From contig JAVYQP010000002.1 of the NCBI GenBank assembly GCA_038731605.1, positions 1 to 64,000 of the forward strand: 64,000 nt of DNA, given 5' to 3'. Source of the stretch: WYZ-LMO2 sp038731605 (lineage in GTDB: Archaea > Halobacteriota > Archaeoglobi > Archaeoglobales > Archaeoglobaceae). The notes under the pieces were generated by a model. The model made no database searches, was not told where the DNA came from, and saw only the letters and a list, made by a program, of their open reading frames with translations. Both the position numbers and the translations under genes were made by a program. Position 1 is the first letter of the stretch; every line of letters begins with the position of its first letter. This document shows, in pieces, positions 25,555-34,269 of this stretch.

Positions 25555-26458
25555 TGTTGAGAAGGATAAATTGCTTTCTATTTTGGAGAAACAAGGTCGA
25601 GAGAAATGGTTTAAAAATTGGACTAAGCACATGGCAATTCCAGAAGACTTGGATCCATTTTCTAAAGAGAAGGTAGAGAGAAATTGCTTCGCTACTTACT
25701 GTTAAGAACTTTAATCAACCAGCAAGCGAGCTTTGAAAAGGTGAAAGAAGTAAGCGTTAAAATGTTCAGAGAGTTCGAAAATGATTTGCTATTCAGGCCC
25801 CATGAAGTCCCCGAGTCAAAGTTGTTCGGAGTTTTTAAAGATGTAGCAGGTGAGAAAGGCTCACTCTTATACAGAGTTGGAGCTTTGGGTGGAATAAAGC
25901 CAATTTCCCTTTTTGCTTATCGGTTTAAAGCATATGAAGGTTTTATCAAGTGGCTGAAAGAAAATAATAAAAATTTATATGATATCGCAATAGAAGAACT
26001 ACAGGTTGGATCTCTTAAACTTTTTAGGTCATTGAACGATCATCCAATTCTCGAAGCTGGTTGGGTAGGGAACGATCCCAAGGCTTGTAGAATGTTTGTC
26101 GACTGGGTGATTTTTCTATTTAACGAAATATTGGAAAGAGAAGGTATCAGGGATGGAGAATACGCTGATGATTGTTGACGGACATGTAGCCAAAGTTTTT
26201 TGTAGGAGTGGGCTGTTGGAAGAGGTTTTCTACGAAAAAAATCGTCCATACATCATACAGGCGAGTAAAATGAGGAGGGACATCGAGAGACTCGTTTCCA
26301 AATTCAATAGAATTCCGTTTCACGTTGACAATGGGGCGTTCTATCTCTTCGAAGACCGTTTTTGCACAGATTTAGACCCAAATTGCGATTTCTGCCCAAT
26401 AAATGGGCTGTGCAAGAAATACAGAAAGTGGACCGCCTATCAGATTTGGAGGGAATAA
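25523..26458 (+). pseudogene. Endonuclease III-like HhH-GPD DNA glycosylase, split by two frameshifts
   Basis: Three overlapping frames together read as one protein. The first (25523-25705) ends in ...DPFSKEKVERN. The second (from 25684) continues LLRYLLLRTLINQQASFEKV. The third (to 26458) continues with LMIVDGHVAKVFCRSGLL. One T missing at 25684 and one extra base near 26164 would explain both breaks, and the final frame equals the first. VDGH fits the catalytic Asp motif of endonuclease III, and the tail has the exact CX6CX2CX5C 4Fe-4S pattern (CTDLDPNCDFCPINGLC). The helix-hairpin-helix lysine region is unclear (GWVGNDPKACRM). It starts inside the methyltransferase gene. It could be a dead gene, a sequencing error or recoded. 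Confidence 0.7.
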
Positions 26459-26733
26459 ACTTTTACTAAATTCAGCCTTTTCGCAAGGATCGTAAGACTC
26501 TTCTATACTCATCTACTTTAGTAGCCTTCTTTCCCACGAGGAGGCGCAGAACTTTGCGCGTTCCTGCTCGTCGGATCGCTTACTTCCACCTCAAAGGCGT
26601 GGGATCCAATTATTCACCGTGCTTAGAGAATCTTCCGCCCAGAAAAGCCTATAATTTCTCTATAGTGGTCAATCTTATAGGACAACAGAACCATCGATTT
26701 AAAAGCGATGTTTAAAAAATATTAAGCCTTGTT
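26459..26733. other. Intergenic region with inverted repeats, possible insertion-element remnant
   Basis: No coding frame is convincing here. Inverted repeats are present: CCCACG (26533-26538) with CGTGGG (26598-26603), the hairpin GCGCAGAACTTTGCGC, and CTACTTTAGTAG. Hairpins of this type with CCCACG/CGTGGG arms occur at ends of IS200/IS605 elements, so this may be the remains of such an element beside the damaged glycosylase gene. The last 30 bases are A/T-rich and may terminate the opposite transporter gene. Confidence 0.3.
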
Positions 26734-27996
26734 TTAATTAGTTTGCTTCACTTGCACCGGTTTCATCAAGGCAATTGCGACTATTATTCCGAGAAAAGCA
26801 ATTGTTGCAACGTATGGAAACACCGCAATATAGGCTCCGAAGACATCTTTCACTTGCCCGACGAGAACGTTCCCAACAACCGCCCCTGCCCCGTAGGCTG
26901 TGAAGACAAGCCCATAGTTCCTTGCGTAGTCTTTCATTCCAAAGAAGCTCGCAGTCGCCGCTGGGGCTATGGCAAGCCAACCTCCAAGATTCAGCCAGAG
27001 AATTGCGAAACTCAGCGCATAGATTGCGAGCGACGCTGGGTAGCTATAGATCATGAGGGATGCGAGAATTATCAAAGCGTAAGAGAGCACTGCGGTTCTC
27101 GCTGGCTTTAATCTATCGGTTATCCATCCGAAAAGCGGTCTCCCGAATCCGTTACAACAAGCGAAGACTGCAACCAACCCAGTCAAGAAAGCCGAGATTT
27201 CTGCTTCGCTTATTCCAATGTTCTTCGCAACCTCTAAGCCAACGGGCTTTGAAACTCCAATTGCCATTAGCCCAGCAAGAGTTCCAAAGGTGTAGCAGAG
27301 CCACAAGCCATAGAAAGTCTTTGTTCTCACCATTTCTTGCCTACTAAGACCCGAAGAAGTTGCAGTAGCGGTTGAGGCTTTCCACCCGCTCGGTTTCCAG
27401 TCCGCTGGTGGGAAACGAAGAACTAAGGCGCAGAGGATTATTATGACTGTGAACAACACTCCAAGTATTCTAAGAGCGTTCTGAACACCGTAAGATGCAA
27501 CTAAGAAGTCCATTAGTGGCGCAGTTATCGCAGCCGAGAATCCAAAGCCCAGTATCGTAAGTCCAACCGCTAAACCTCTCCTATCCGGGAACCACTTTCC
27601 AGAAGTGACGATCGGGCAGTTGTAGGCAATTCCGACACCGAGACCTCCGATTATACCATAGAGAAAAACGAGAGCCAAGGGAGAGTTCGCAATCGATGCC
27701 AAAAACCAACCAAGTCCAACGATAACGCCTCCAAGAATTGCGATTTTTCTCGGACCGTATTTGTCGATGTATCTTCCCATGACCGGCATTGTCAGTGCAA
27801 ACACCGCTAAGAACACTAAGAACGGGAGCTGCATCTCTGTCGCTGTAACCTTTAAACCAAAGCCTTCAGGAGGGGGCGCTTCGAAGAGCTTTTTCAACGG
27901 GACTTGGATCACGCTGTAAGCGTATATTGCCCCAAGGCAAATATTAATTATTAATCCTGATATTACATAGAGCCACCTACTCCTCTCGTATCCCAT
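26734..27996 (-). CDS. OFA-family major facilitator transporter
   Basis: A 420-residue protein with about twelve helices, of the oxalate/formate antiporter (OFA) branch of the MFS. Typical parts are INICLGAIYAYSVIQVP near the N-terminus, the loop GRYIDKYGPRK, and NCPIVTSGKWFPDRRGLAVG. It probably moves a small monocarboxylate across the membrane. It follows the acetyl-CoA synthetase gene by 31 bases on the same strand, so acetate or a related acid is the best guess. A TTG further up is possible, but ATG 27996 has GGGAGGTGTGAGG before it. The exact substrate cannot be told. Confidence 0.85.
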   Translation of the reverse strand: MGYERSRWLYVISGLIINICLGAIYAYSVIQVPLKKLFEAPPPEGFGLKVTATEMQLPFLVFLAVFALTMPVMGRYIDKYGPRKIAILGGVIVGLGWFLASIANSPLALVFLYGIIGGLGVGIAYNCPIVTSGKWFPDRRGLAVGLTILGFGFSAAITAPLMDFLVASYGVQNALRILGVLFTVIIILCALVLRFPPADWKPSGWKASTATATSSGLSRQEMVRTKTFYGLWLCYTFGTLAGLMAIGVSKPVGLEVAKNIGISEAEISAFLTGLVAVFACCNGFGRPLFGWITDRLKPARTAVLSYALIILASLMIYSYPASLAIYALSFAILWLNLGGWLAIAPAATASFFGMKDYARNYGLVFTAYGAGAVVGNVLVGQVKDVFGAYIAVFPYVATIAFLGIIVAIALMKPVQVKQTN

Positions 27997-28027
27997 CCTC
28001 ACACCTCCCAAGAAATCGTTTAAAAAA

Positions 28028-30085
28028 TTAAGACGAAGAAGAGCCTGCTTCGAGCGCCGCTTTTATCATCTCGTAAGCCTTCTTCGCTTCCTCAACCGCA
28101 ACCTCGCTTTCGAGCGTTGTCACATCTCCGAGTGGCTTTCCTTCTGCAATAGCCCTGAGCAATCTGCGCATTATCTTTCCACTTCTCGTCTTAGGCAAAA
28201 TGTCAACGAAGGTGATCACAGCGTCACTCGCAACCACAGGACCTATCGTCGCCCTTAGATGTCTCTTCAACTCCTGTCTCATCTCCTCAGATGGCGTATA
28301 GCCTTTCTTGAGCGTTACGTAGATCAAGGGTATCTCTCCCTTAACAGGGTCGCTCTTTCCAACGCACGCAGACTCAGCAACCGCTGGATGCTTTATCATC
28401 GCCGACTCGACCTCTGCGGTGCCAATTCTGTGCCCAGCTACTTTTATCACGTCATCAGCTCTGCCGATGACCCATATCCAGCCGTCGTGATCGAGCATCG
28501 CAAAGTCGCCCGTGTAATACCACCAACCTCTGTGCTTGTATTTCCCAAAGTAGACCTCGATATATCTCTGCGGAGCTTGCCAAAGCGTCATCAGCATCCC
28601 CGGCCAAGGAGACGTGATCACGAAGTATCCCCTTGTCCCGGGTGGAACTGGGTTTCCATCGTCGTCCACAACTGCACAGGTAACTCCGGGGAATATGGGA
28701 CCGTTCGTTCCTGGCTTCAACGGCAATATCTTTCCCCTGCCTGGGTAATGACCTGTGAGCATTCCGCCAGTTTCGGTCATCCACCATGTGCTTGAGCTAC
28801 AAGTCTTCTCCCTACCAAACACTCTGAAATACCATCTCCACGCCTCCGGGTTTATCGGCTCTCCGACGCTGTGAGCTATTCTGAGCGTTGAAGTATCGTG
28901 TTTCAGATAGATTTCCTCGGGGAACTTCATGAGCATTCTTATCGCAGTCGGAGCGGTGTAGAATATCGTTACTCCATGTCTTTCGATCATCGCAGCCCAT
29001 CTACTTGGATCTGGGTAATCCAAGGCTCCCTCATACATTATTATCGTCGCCCCATGCATCAGCGGTCCATAGACAATGTAGCTGTGCCCGGTAACCCAAC
29101 CTATGTCCGCGGTGCACCAGTAGATGTCGTCGTCTCTTATGTCGAAGATCATCTTCGTAGTTGCGTATAGATATACAGCATAACCTCCAACCGAGTGCTG
29201 AGCGCCCTTCGGTTTTCCAGTCGTTCCGGATGTGTAGAGTATGTAGCTATAGTCTTCGCTCCCCCTTGGCTCACAGCTGACGAAAGTGTTTTTCGGCACG
29301 TCTGCCAAGAACTCATGATACCAGATGTCCCTTCCTTCAACCCACGGTATCTCGATTCCCAGTCTCTTCACCACTATCACTTTCTCTATCTTGTGCCCTT
29401 CTCTCTCGCAGATCTTTATCGCCTCGTCGACGATGTTCTTCAGGTTCAACTGCTTCCCCCTTCTCCAAACACCATCTGCGGTGACTATTATCCTTGCCTT
29501 TGCGTCCATCACTCTGACAGCCAACGCTTCTGCGCTGAAACCGCTGAAAACTATGCTATGCGCAGCACCAAGTCTTTGAACCGCAAGCATGAACAACGGT
29601 AGCTCTGGGATCATTGGGAGGTAGAATGTTACGATTTCACCCTTATTAACCCCGAGTTTTTCTCTCAGGGCGTATGCAATCCTGTTCGACTCTCTAAACA
29701 AGTCGTAGTAGGTCAGCTTCCTTACTTCCTTCGGCTCATTTCTCTCGTCGACTGGCTCGCCTTCCCATATTATTGCGACCTTGTTCTTCCTTCCCCGCTG
29801 TATTTGCCAATCGGTGCAAAGGTATGCGAGATTCGTCTCTCCGCCAACGAACCATCTGTAAAACGGTGGGTTACTGTCGTCGAGAACCTTCGTCCACTTC
29901 TTAAACCAAGGTATCTTCTCGGCCCAAGATTCCCACCACTTTTCCATCGCCTCCTTGTCCTTCACAGTCGATTCGTAGAACTTCTTCCACTCTTCCAAGG
30001 TCTCCATCTTGTCCTCCCAGCCCTTTGGCGTTATGTAGGTGCTAAACTCCTTCCGCATCATCTCAAGCGGGTCTGAAGCTTCCAT
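28028..30085 (-). CDS. acs: Acetyl-CoA synthetase (AMP-forming)
   Basis: A 685-residue acyl-adenylate enzyme making acetyl-CoA from acetate, ATP and CoA, or a close relative acting on propionate. P-loop-like YTSGTTGKPKG lies near residue 285, ATP-binding TWWMTETGG follows, and the C-terminal TRSGKIMRRLLRAI carries the catalytic lysine that acetylation can switch off. WWYYTGDFAMLDHDG is the hinge. The start ATG follows GGTGGTT. It is the first gene of an operon with the OFA transporter and is divergent from a ribbon-helix-helix regulator. Confidence 0.9.
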   Translation of the reverse strand: MEASDPLEMMRKEFSTYITPKGWEDKMETLEEWKKFYESTVKDKEAMEKWWESWAEKIPWFKKWTKVLDDSNPPFYRWFVGGETNLAYLCTDWQIQRGRKNKVAIIWEGEPVDERNEPKEVRKLTYYDLFRESNRIAYALREKLGVNKGEIVTFYLPMIPELPLFMLAVQRLGAAHSIVFSGFSAEALAVRVMDAKARIIVTADGVWRRGKQLNLKNIVDEAIKICEREGHKIEKVIVVKRLGIEIPWVEGRDIWYHEFLADVPKNTFVSCEPRGSEDYSYILYTSGTTGKPKGAQHSVGGYAVYLYATTKMIFDIRDDDIYWCTADIGWVTGHSYIVYGPLMHGATIIMYEGALDYPDPSRWAAMIERHGVTIFYTAPTAIRMLMKFPEEIYLKHDTSTLRIAHSVGEPINPEAWRWYFRVFGREKTCSSSTWWMTETGGMLTGHYPGRGKILPLKPGTNGPIFPGVTCAVVDDDGNPVPPGTRGYFVITSPWPGMLMTLWQAPQRYIEVYFGKYKHRGWWYYTGDFAMLDHDGWIWVIGRADDVIKVAGHRIGTAEVESAMIKHPAVAESACVGKSDPVKGEIPLIYVTLKKGYTPSEEMRQELKRHLRATIGPVVASDAVITFVDILPKTRSGKIMRRLLRAIAEGKPLGDVTTLESEVAVEEAKKAYEMIKAALEAGSSSS

Positions 30086-30291
30086 CCAACCACCAATATT
30101 TCTTTTACAGCATTATTTTTAAAACTATTTATTAATCAAGTATTTGTAGTAATATTAGCCTACACAAATTTTTTCAAACGGACGCAAAGTGTGCATCATT
30201 CATAAAATTATTTAAATTATGTTTTATGCCTTTTTAAGCCAACATAATTAATAACCAAAAAACATAAGTATATGCATCTCAAATTTAAATT

Positions 30292-30816
30292 ATGGTAGAG
30301 CGATTGAGTATCTCACTCGATGAGACGACCAAAGAAAAATTAGATAAAATGGTTAAGCAAAGCGGTAAAAACGTGAGCCAGCTGATTAGAGAACTCATAG
30401 ATTTTGGCTACGAACTGAGCATAGTCGGCGTAGACGTCGACACTCTAAGAGCGTGGGTAGACTACCTCGCAAAGAGACAGCACATGATATTAGATGTAGA
30501 GCACTGGAGGGTGATATTCTCCGAGATAGAGAAAGTCAATAACACAGAATTTTGGGAGCAAATGGAAGAAATAGGACTAAGCCATGCGGTGCAATACAAG
30601 CTAAAAGGTCTCGACACTGTGGAGAAGATCCTAAACTACGTTGAGAAGGCAAACTGGTATGAAATGAAGATTGAAAAAGAGGGTGTGTATACGCTTGTGC
30701 TAAACGATCCAAAAATAAAGAGATTCGTGAAAACGTTCCTTGAAAACGTGTTCAAAGGGCAGAGGATAAAAGCAGAGATAAACGAGGGCTTCGGAAAGCT
30801 CATCGTCGTTTGTTGA
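30292..30816 (+). CDS. Ribbon-helix-helix regulator with C-terminal alpha/beta domain
   Basis: A 174-residue protein. The first 45 residues form a ribbon-helix-helix DNA-binding domain (RLSISLDETTKEKLDKMV, then NVSQLIRELIDFGYEL). The remaining 130 residues form an unknown alpha/beta domain that could bind a ligand or fix dimer order. The gene starts with ATG about 24 bases after TATGCATCTCAAATTTAAATT-like A/T sequence. It lies across 206 A/T-rich bases from acs, so control of acs and its transporter is likely but unproven. Confidence 0.75.
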   Translation: MVERLSISLDETTKEKLDKMVKQSGKNVSQLIRELIDFGYELSIVGVDVDTLRAWVDYLAKRQHMILDVEHWRVIFSEIEKVNNTEFWEQMEEIGLSHAVQYKLKGLDTVEKILNYVEKANWYEMKIEKEGVYTLVLNDPKIKRFVKTFLENVFKGQRIKAEINEGFGKLIVVC

Positions 30817-30898
30817 TGCAATAAATTTTCGGAAAATTACCACTCTCCAGAGTTAGACTTCGCTTAAAAGCTCCGCAAATTAAAAAATTGGGGGAAAT

Positions 30899-31627
30899 TC
30901 AGCTGGAGAGATACTTGTAAAGCCACGCTGCAAAAACTGCGCCAACTATTGGTCCGATCACGTAAATCGGGAAGTAGAACCAGAGGTCTATGCCCATCAG
31001 CGAATCACCGACGTATGGACCAAAGGTTCTTGCTGGATTCAATGAAGAGCCAGTTATATTGCCTATGGTCGTGATTATGCCACCTACAGTTAACCCGATT
31101 ATCAAGCCAGCAAAACCCGGTGGAGCACGTTCGTCAACCGCTACCCCCATTATGACCAACATGAGCAAGAACGTGCCTATCGCTTCAGTCAATATCGCCT
31201 GTCCATAGCTTATTCCCGGAAACGGTGCAGTGGCTCCTAAGCCACCGATCAACGCTGCGTTTGGACCGACGCAGGCTAAAAAGCAAAGACTTGCCAACGT
31301 AGCGCCGATTAATTGCGCCACAATGTATGGCACCACATCCCTTGCCGGGAACTTTCCAATGCTCCAAAGGGCTATCGTTACAGCTGGATTTATGTGCGCT
31401 CCGCTTACCCTGCCAAGCGAGTATATGACTGCAGCGACTGCAATTGCGAAAGCCATCCCTATGGCAAACCAGTCTCCCAAACCTCCCAAAGCACCGATGC
31501 CTATGTTGAACGTATTCGGCTTTTCAGCTCCATGCGATATCATCAACGTTATCACTGCAGAACCTGCGCCGAAGAAGACGAGAATGTAGGTGCCAACGAT
31601 TTCAGCTAAACAGCGTTTTAGGAGCAT
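30899..31627 (-). CDS. Aquaporin / aquaglyceroporin (MIP family)
   Basis: A 242-residue channel with six helices and both NPA boxes: SGAHINPAVTIAL near residue 75 and TGSSLNPARTFGP near residue 193. It conducts water or small neutral solutes across the membrane. It begins 1 base after the DUF2180 stop with GAGGGGTAAG before the ATG, making it the last gene of the DUF2193-DUF2180 operon. Association with an enzyme-like protein rather than an osmotic system suggests a metabolic solute, which I cannot name. Confidence 0.9.
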   Translation of the reverse strand: MLLKRCLAEIVGTYILVFFGAGSAVITLMISHGAEKPNTFNIGIGALGGLGDWFAIGMAFAIAVAAVIYSLGRVSGAHINPAVTIALWSIGKFPARDVVPYIVAQLIGATLASLCFLACVGPNAALIGGLGATAPFPGISYGQAILTEAIGTFLLMLVIMGVAVDERAPPGFAGLIIGLTVGGIITTIGNITGSSLNPARTFGPYVGDSLMGIDLWFYFPIYVIGPIVGAVFAAWLYKYLSS

Positions 31628-31628
31628 C

Positions 31629-31838
31629 TTACCCCTCTTGATAAGCCTCGTAACAGGTTACACACAAAATCCTTGGGATCTTCTTCTTTAACTTCTTTGC
31701 TGGGAACGGATAGTCGCCTTTCCAGACATCTATTTCCTCTCTGACCGAGTGTTCCATGCAAACCCCCATTCCGCAAACGATGCATATTGCAACCGCATCG
31801 GTGTCTTTGCCGAGTTGTTTGCAGATGTAGCACTTCAT
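31629..31838 (-). CDS. DUF2180 small zinc-binding protein
   Basis: A 69-residue cysteine-rich protein. CYICKQLG near the start, then CIVCGMGVCMEH and CVTCYEAY, give paired CX2C and Cys/His ligands for two metal sites, as in zinc-ribbon or treble-clef folds. It belongs to the archaeal DUF2180 family of unknown function. It starts with ATG after GGTGG, 29 bases below DUF2193, and its stop touches the aquaporin start. It is probably an accessory or scaffold factor for the DUF2193 protein. Confidence 0.7.
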   Translation of the reverse strand: MKCYICKQLGKDTDAVAICIVCGMGVCMEHSVREEIDVWKGDYPFPAKKLKKKIPRILCVTCYEAYQEG

Positions 31839-31867
31839 TTCGACCACCAAAAAATTGAAGTTTAGGA

Positions 31868-33367
31868 TTAAACCGCTTCTCTCCACTGGCAGTAACCGTG
31901 TCTGAAGTCTATGAGTGCTGCGGTTGCGCAATCCTTGCAAGTCCTGGCTGGTGAAGCAGGCTTGTCTTTGTGCAACGCAATTATGTTCGTCATCATCGTC
32001 GCAGTAACTGGTTCGCTTGTAAGCAGGCACGGATAGTCTGCAAGTCTCATAAGGGCTGAGAACCTAACGGTTATTGCGCATCCCGGATAAGCGTAGCGCT
32101 GTGGATTCATTATAACCTCGTTCTTAAAGATCGGGCTCAAATCAACTTCATATTTCCCGACCTTAGGCTTCAGTTCTCCGCCCATTCCGTTCTTCGATCT
32201 CCTCGCTGCATCGATGTATTTCCATCCACGGTATATCATGTCCATGAAGTCACAGTTGTGCAACTCAGCTGCAGCGCTTCTCGTTGGATAGAGTTGCACG
32301 TAGTTGTGGAAACGCTTCGTAAGCAAATCTGTAACTACGATTGCGTTGAATCCATCAAGCTCCAAAATGCATTCGACTGCGCACGCTGTTGAACCGGTTG
32401 CCAATCTCAAAGCGTCGTATTCGCTCGCTATTTTTTCAAGGTTGTTCCTAAGCGTCGCTTCCATAACTTGACTCGTAGCTTCGATGATTGCCATCACCAC
32501 GTCGTCCTTGCACATGTTGAACGTCGATTGGGCGATGTGATGCGCAGCATCGCCTACGCAGTAGGCTGGCACGGTTACGATGTTTCCATAGTGCACACCA
32601 TCGTTCATAGCCTCTTTTACCGCCCCCTTCATCCTCTTCTTGTATTCGCTCATATATTTGCGAACGTCAAAGCTCTTGTGACCCACCGCATCCATCAGCT
32701 TCGCCTGAGCCTCAGTAGGGGTGTCGTATAGCGACTTTATCATCTCTATCTCTTTCTTTATCGCATCGCTGAGCGTAGCTCCATTCTCTATTTCTTTTGC
32801 AAAGATCTCACCTATTCCGTAGGAAGTGTTCATACCCCAAGACTTCGAAGCTAAAATCGCCTGTTTGTGCTCCACTGGTATATCCACGGTTTTCAGAATC
32901 CTGTTAACAACGTTGCTCGTGCTCCCGGGTATCAAAGCAAAGTCCACGACACAAGTCGGTCCGTAGAAGCCACCGTATCTGCGGACGCATTCCAAGCCTA
33001 TGAGCGCCTCAGCCTTTCCAATCGCCTCGATGAATTTCTCAACGCTCTTCCTGAACTTCCCATCCTCTTCGTAGAGAATCTCCAGTATGGCTGGTGTTTG
33101 ATAGTGCTCCACAAACGGGTCGTCTTCGGGTATAACTGTTTTCGTCAAGCTCCGCAGTATCTCGTAGTGAGCGTTTACGCTGTCGACGTGGAGCCTTATT
33201 ACTGCTTTGCTTTGATTTCCTACCGCTTTCATTTTGTTCACAACATCTACGTATGGCTTCACGTCATCTATGACGAACTCCTTGCCCCTCTTTTCCTTCA
33301 CAACATTCACATCTGCCCACTGCGCTGCTATTGCTTCCTCAACCATCTTCTCCACAACTTCCCTCAT
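31868..33367 (-). CDS. DUF2193 protein, uncharacterised archaeal family
   Basis: A 499-residue cytoplasmic-looking protein without membrane segments. It belongs to the archaeal DUF2193 family; its function is unknown to me. Cysteines and histidines cluster in places that look like metal or active-site ligands: FYGPTCVVDFALIPG (about 145-160), LATGSTACAVECILELDG, LHNCDFMDMIYRG and CKDCATAALIDFRHGYCQW at the end. A TTG 15 bases upstream is possible, but ATG 33367 follows GGTGG. A TATA element with a 16-base palindromic operator beyond it lies before the gene, shared with the HTH_10 regulator. Enzyme activity is only inferred. Confidence 0.7.
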   Translation of the reverse strand: MREVVEKMVEEAIAAQWADVNVVKEKRGKEFVIDDVKPYVDVVNKMKAVGNQSKAVIRLHVDSVNAHYEILRSLTKTVIPEDDPFVEHYQTPAILEILYEEDGKFRKSVEKFIEAIGKAEALIGLECVRRYGGFYGPTCVVDFALIPGSTSNVVNRILKTVDIPVEHKQAILASKSWGMNTSYGIGEIFAKEIENGATLSDAIKKEIEMIKSLYDTPTEAQAKLMDAVGHKSFDVRKYMSEYKKRMKGAVKEAMNDGVHYGNIVTVPAYCVGDAAHHIAQSTFNMCKDDVVMAIIEATSQVMEATLRNNLEKIASEYDALRLATGSTACAVECILELDGFNAIVVTDLLTKRFHNYVQLYPTRSAAAELHNCDFMDMIYRGWKYIDAARRSKNGMGGELKPKVGKYEVDLSPIFKNEVIMNPQRYAYPGCAITVRFSALMRLADYPCLLTSEPVTATMMTNIIALHKDKPASPARTCKDCATAALIDFRHGYCQWREAV

Positions 33368-33397
33368 ACTTCCACCAAGCAACAGTAGTTCTTTTGT

Positions 33398-33484
33398 ATA
33401 TTATATATTATGTAAAACAATGACTCCAAAACTCGGTGAACATGTTCACCAAAAGGCATAACTACTAAAAGAGACTTTTTATAG
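33398..33484. promoter_or_regulatory. Divergent promoter region with a perfect 16-base palindrome
   Basis: Between the DUF2193 gene and the HTH_10 regulator lies GGTGAACATGTTCACC (33435-33450), a perfect inverted repeat of 8-base arms. It is flanked by TATA-like ATATTATATATTATG (minus use, 33398-33415) and CTTTTTATAG (plus use, 33474-33484). The spacing suits a dimeric regulator, most likely the neighbouring HTH_10 protein or another dimer, acting on both genes. Confidence 0.6.
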
Positions 33485-33513
33485 TGAAAAAATTTAGCAA
33501 CAAGTGATCTCCT

Positions 33514-34182
33514 ATGTATGTCGCAAAGGTAAAAGTTGAGCAGGCGTCATGTTCTCTTGCAGTTGCGACGCAGTCGGGAAAGTTTTCGATGGAACTTTTG
33601 GAATACATACTCGTGAATCCTCAAGATGTCCTATTCCTTGTAAAGATAACGAAGTGCAAAGACGACATAAGCGAGTGTTTTAGGATAATCGAAAAACACC
33701 CGAGCACCCTATTTTTGCAGATCCTTGAAAAAACGAACACAAACTTGGATTTTCTCGCTGTTGTTAGAGACACGAGCGGTATAAGAGCATTTGAAGAATC
33801 CTATTGCTTTATCAAGCCCCCGATCGTCGTTGAAAATGGGAACAAGATTTATACAATCTTAGTCCCAGACCTAAGCTATTTGGCAAAAGCATACGAAAAA
33901 TTGAAGAATGTCGGAAATTGGAAGGTTTTGCAGGTGACACGAATTGCTGAGAGAAAGCAATTGCTCACGGAAGCGCAAAAGAGAGCCATAAACGTAGCCT
34001 GGGAGTTGGGATACTTTTCAGAGAAGAGAACAGCTACGATCGATGATGTCTCAAGAGCTTTGGGGATAGCGAAGACTACAGCGCACAAACACTTAAGGGG
34101 AGCGGTATCGAGGATTATCAGAAAATACATAGAAGACAGCAAAAGCGAGCGGGAGATAATCGATCTCCTCAACACAATCTAA
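33514..34182 (+). CDS. HTH_10 (bacterio-opsin activator type) regulator
   Basis: A 222-residue regulator. The first 150 residues form a beta-rich sensor-like domain. The C-terminus has the HTH_10 motif: LTEAQKRAINVAWELGYFS near 150 and an HTH with TIDDVSRALGIAKTTAHKHLRGA. This family includes the haloarchaeal Bat regulator and the methyl-thiol sensing MsrG/MsrF group. It is divergent from DUF2193, with the palindrome 33435-33450 between them, so it probably controls that operon. Its ligand is unknown. Confidence 0.75.
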   Translation: MYVAKVKVEQASCSLAVATQSGKFSMELLEYILVNPQDVLFLVKITKCKDDISECFRIIEKHPSTLFLQILEKTNTNLDFLAVVRDTSGIRAFEESYCFIKPPIVVENGNKIYTILVPDLSYLAKAYEKLKNVGNWKVLQVTRIAERKQLLTEAQKRAINVAWELGYFSEKRTATIDDVSRALGIAKTTAHKHLRGAVSRIIRKYIEDSKSEREIIDLLNTI

Positions 34183-34269
34183 GGGTTTAGGCTGATCTTG
34201 GTGTTTCGGCTGACATTCGTGAGCTAAGAGCTAGCCAAACTTTTAAATAATATGAGTGTTAGTTTAATC

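Noticed and set aside
34252..34269. Upstream ATG start for the caspase-like protein
   Set aside because: It is too close to the TATA element, and it would place six extra residues before a normal signal peptide.
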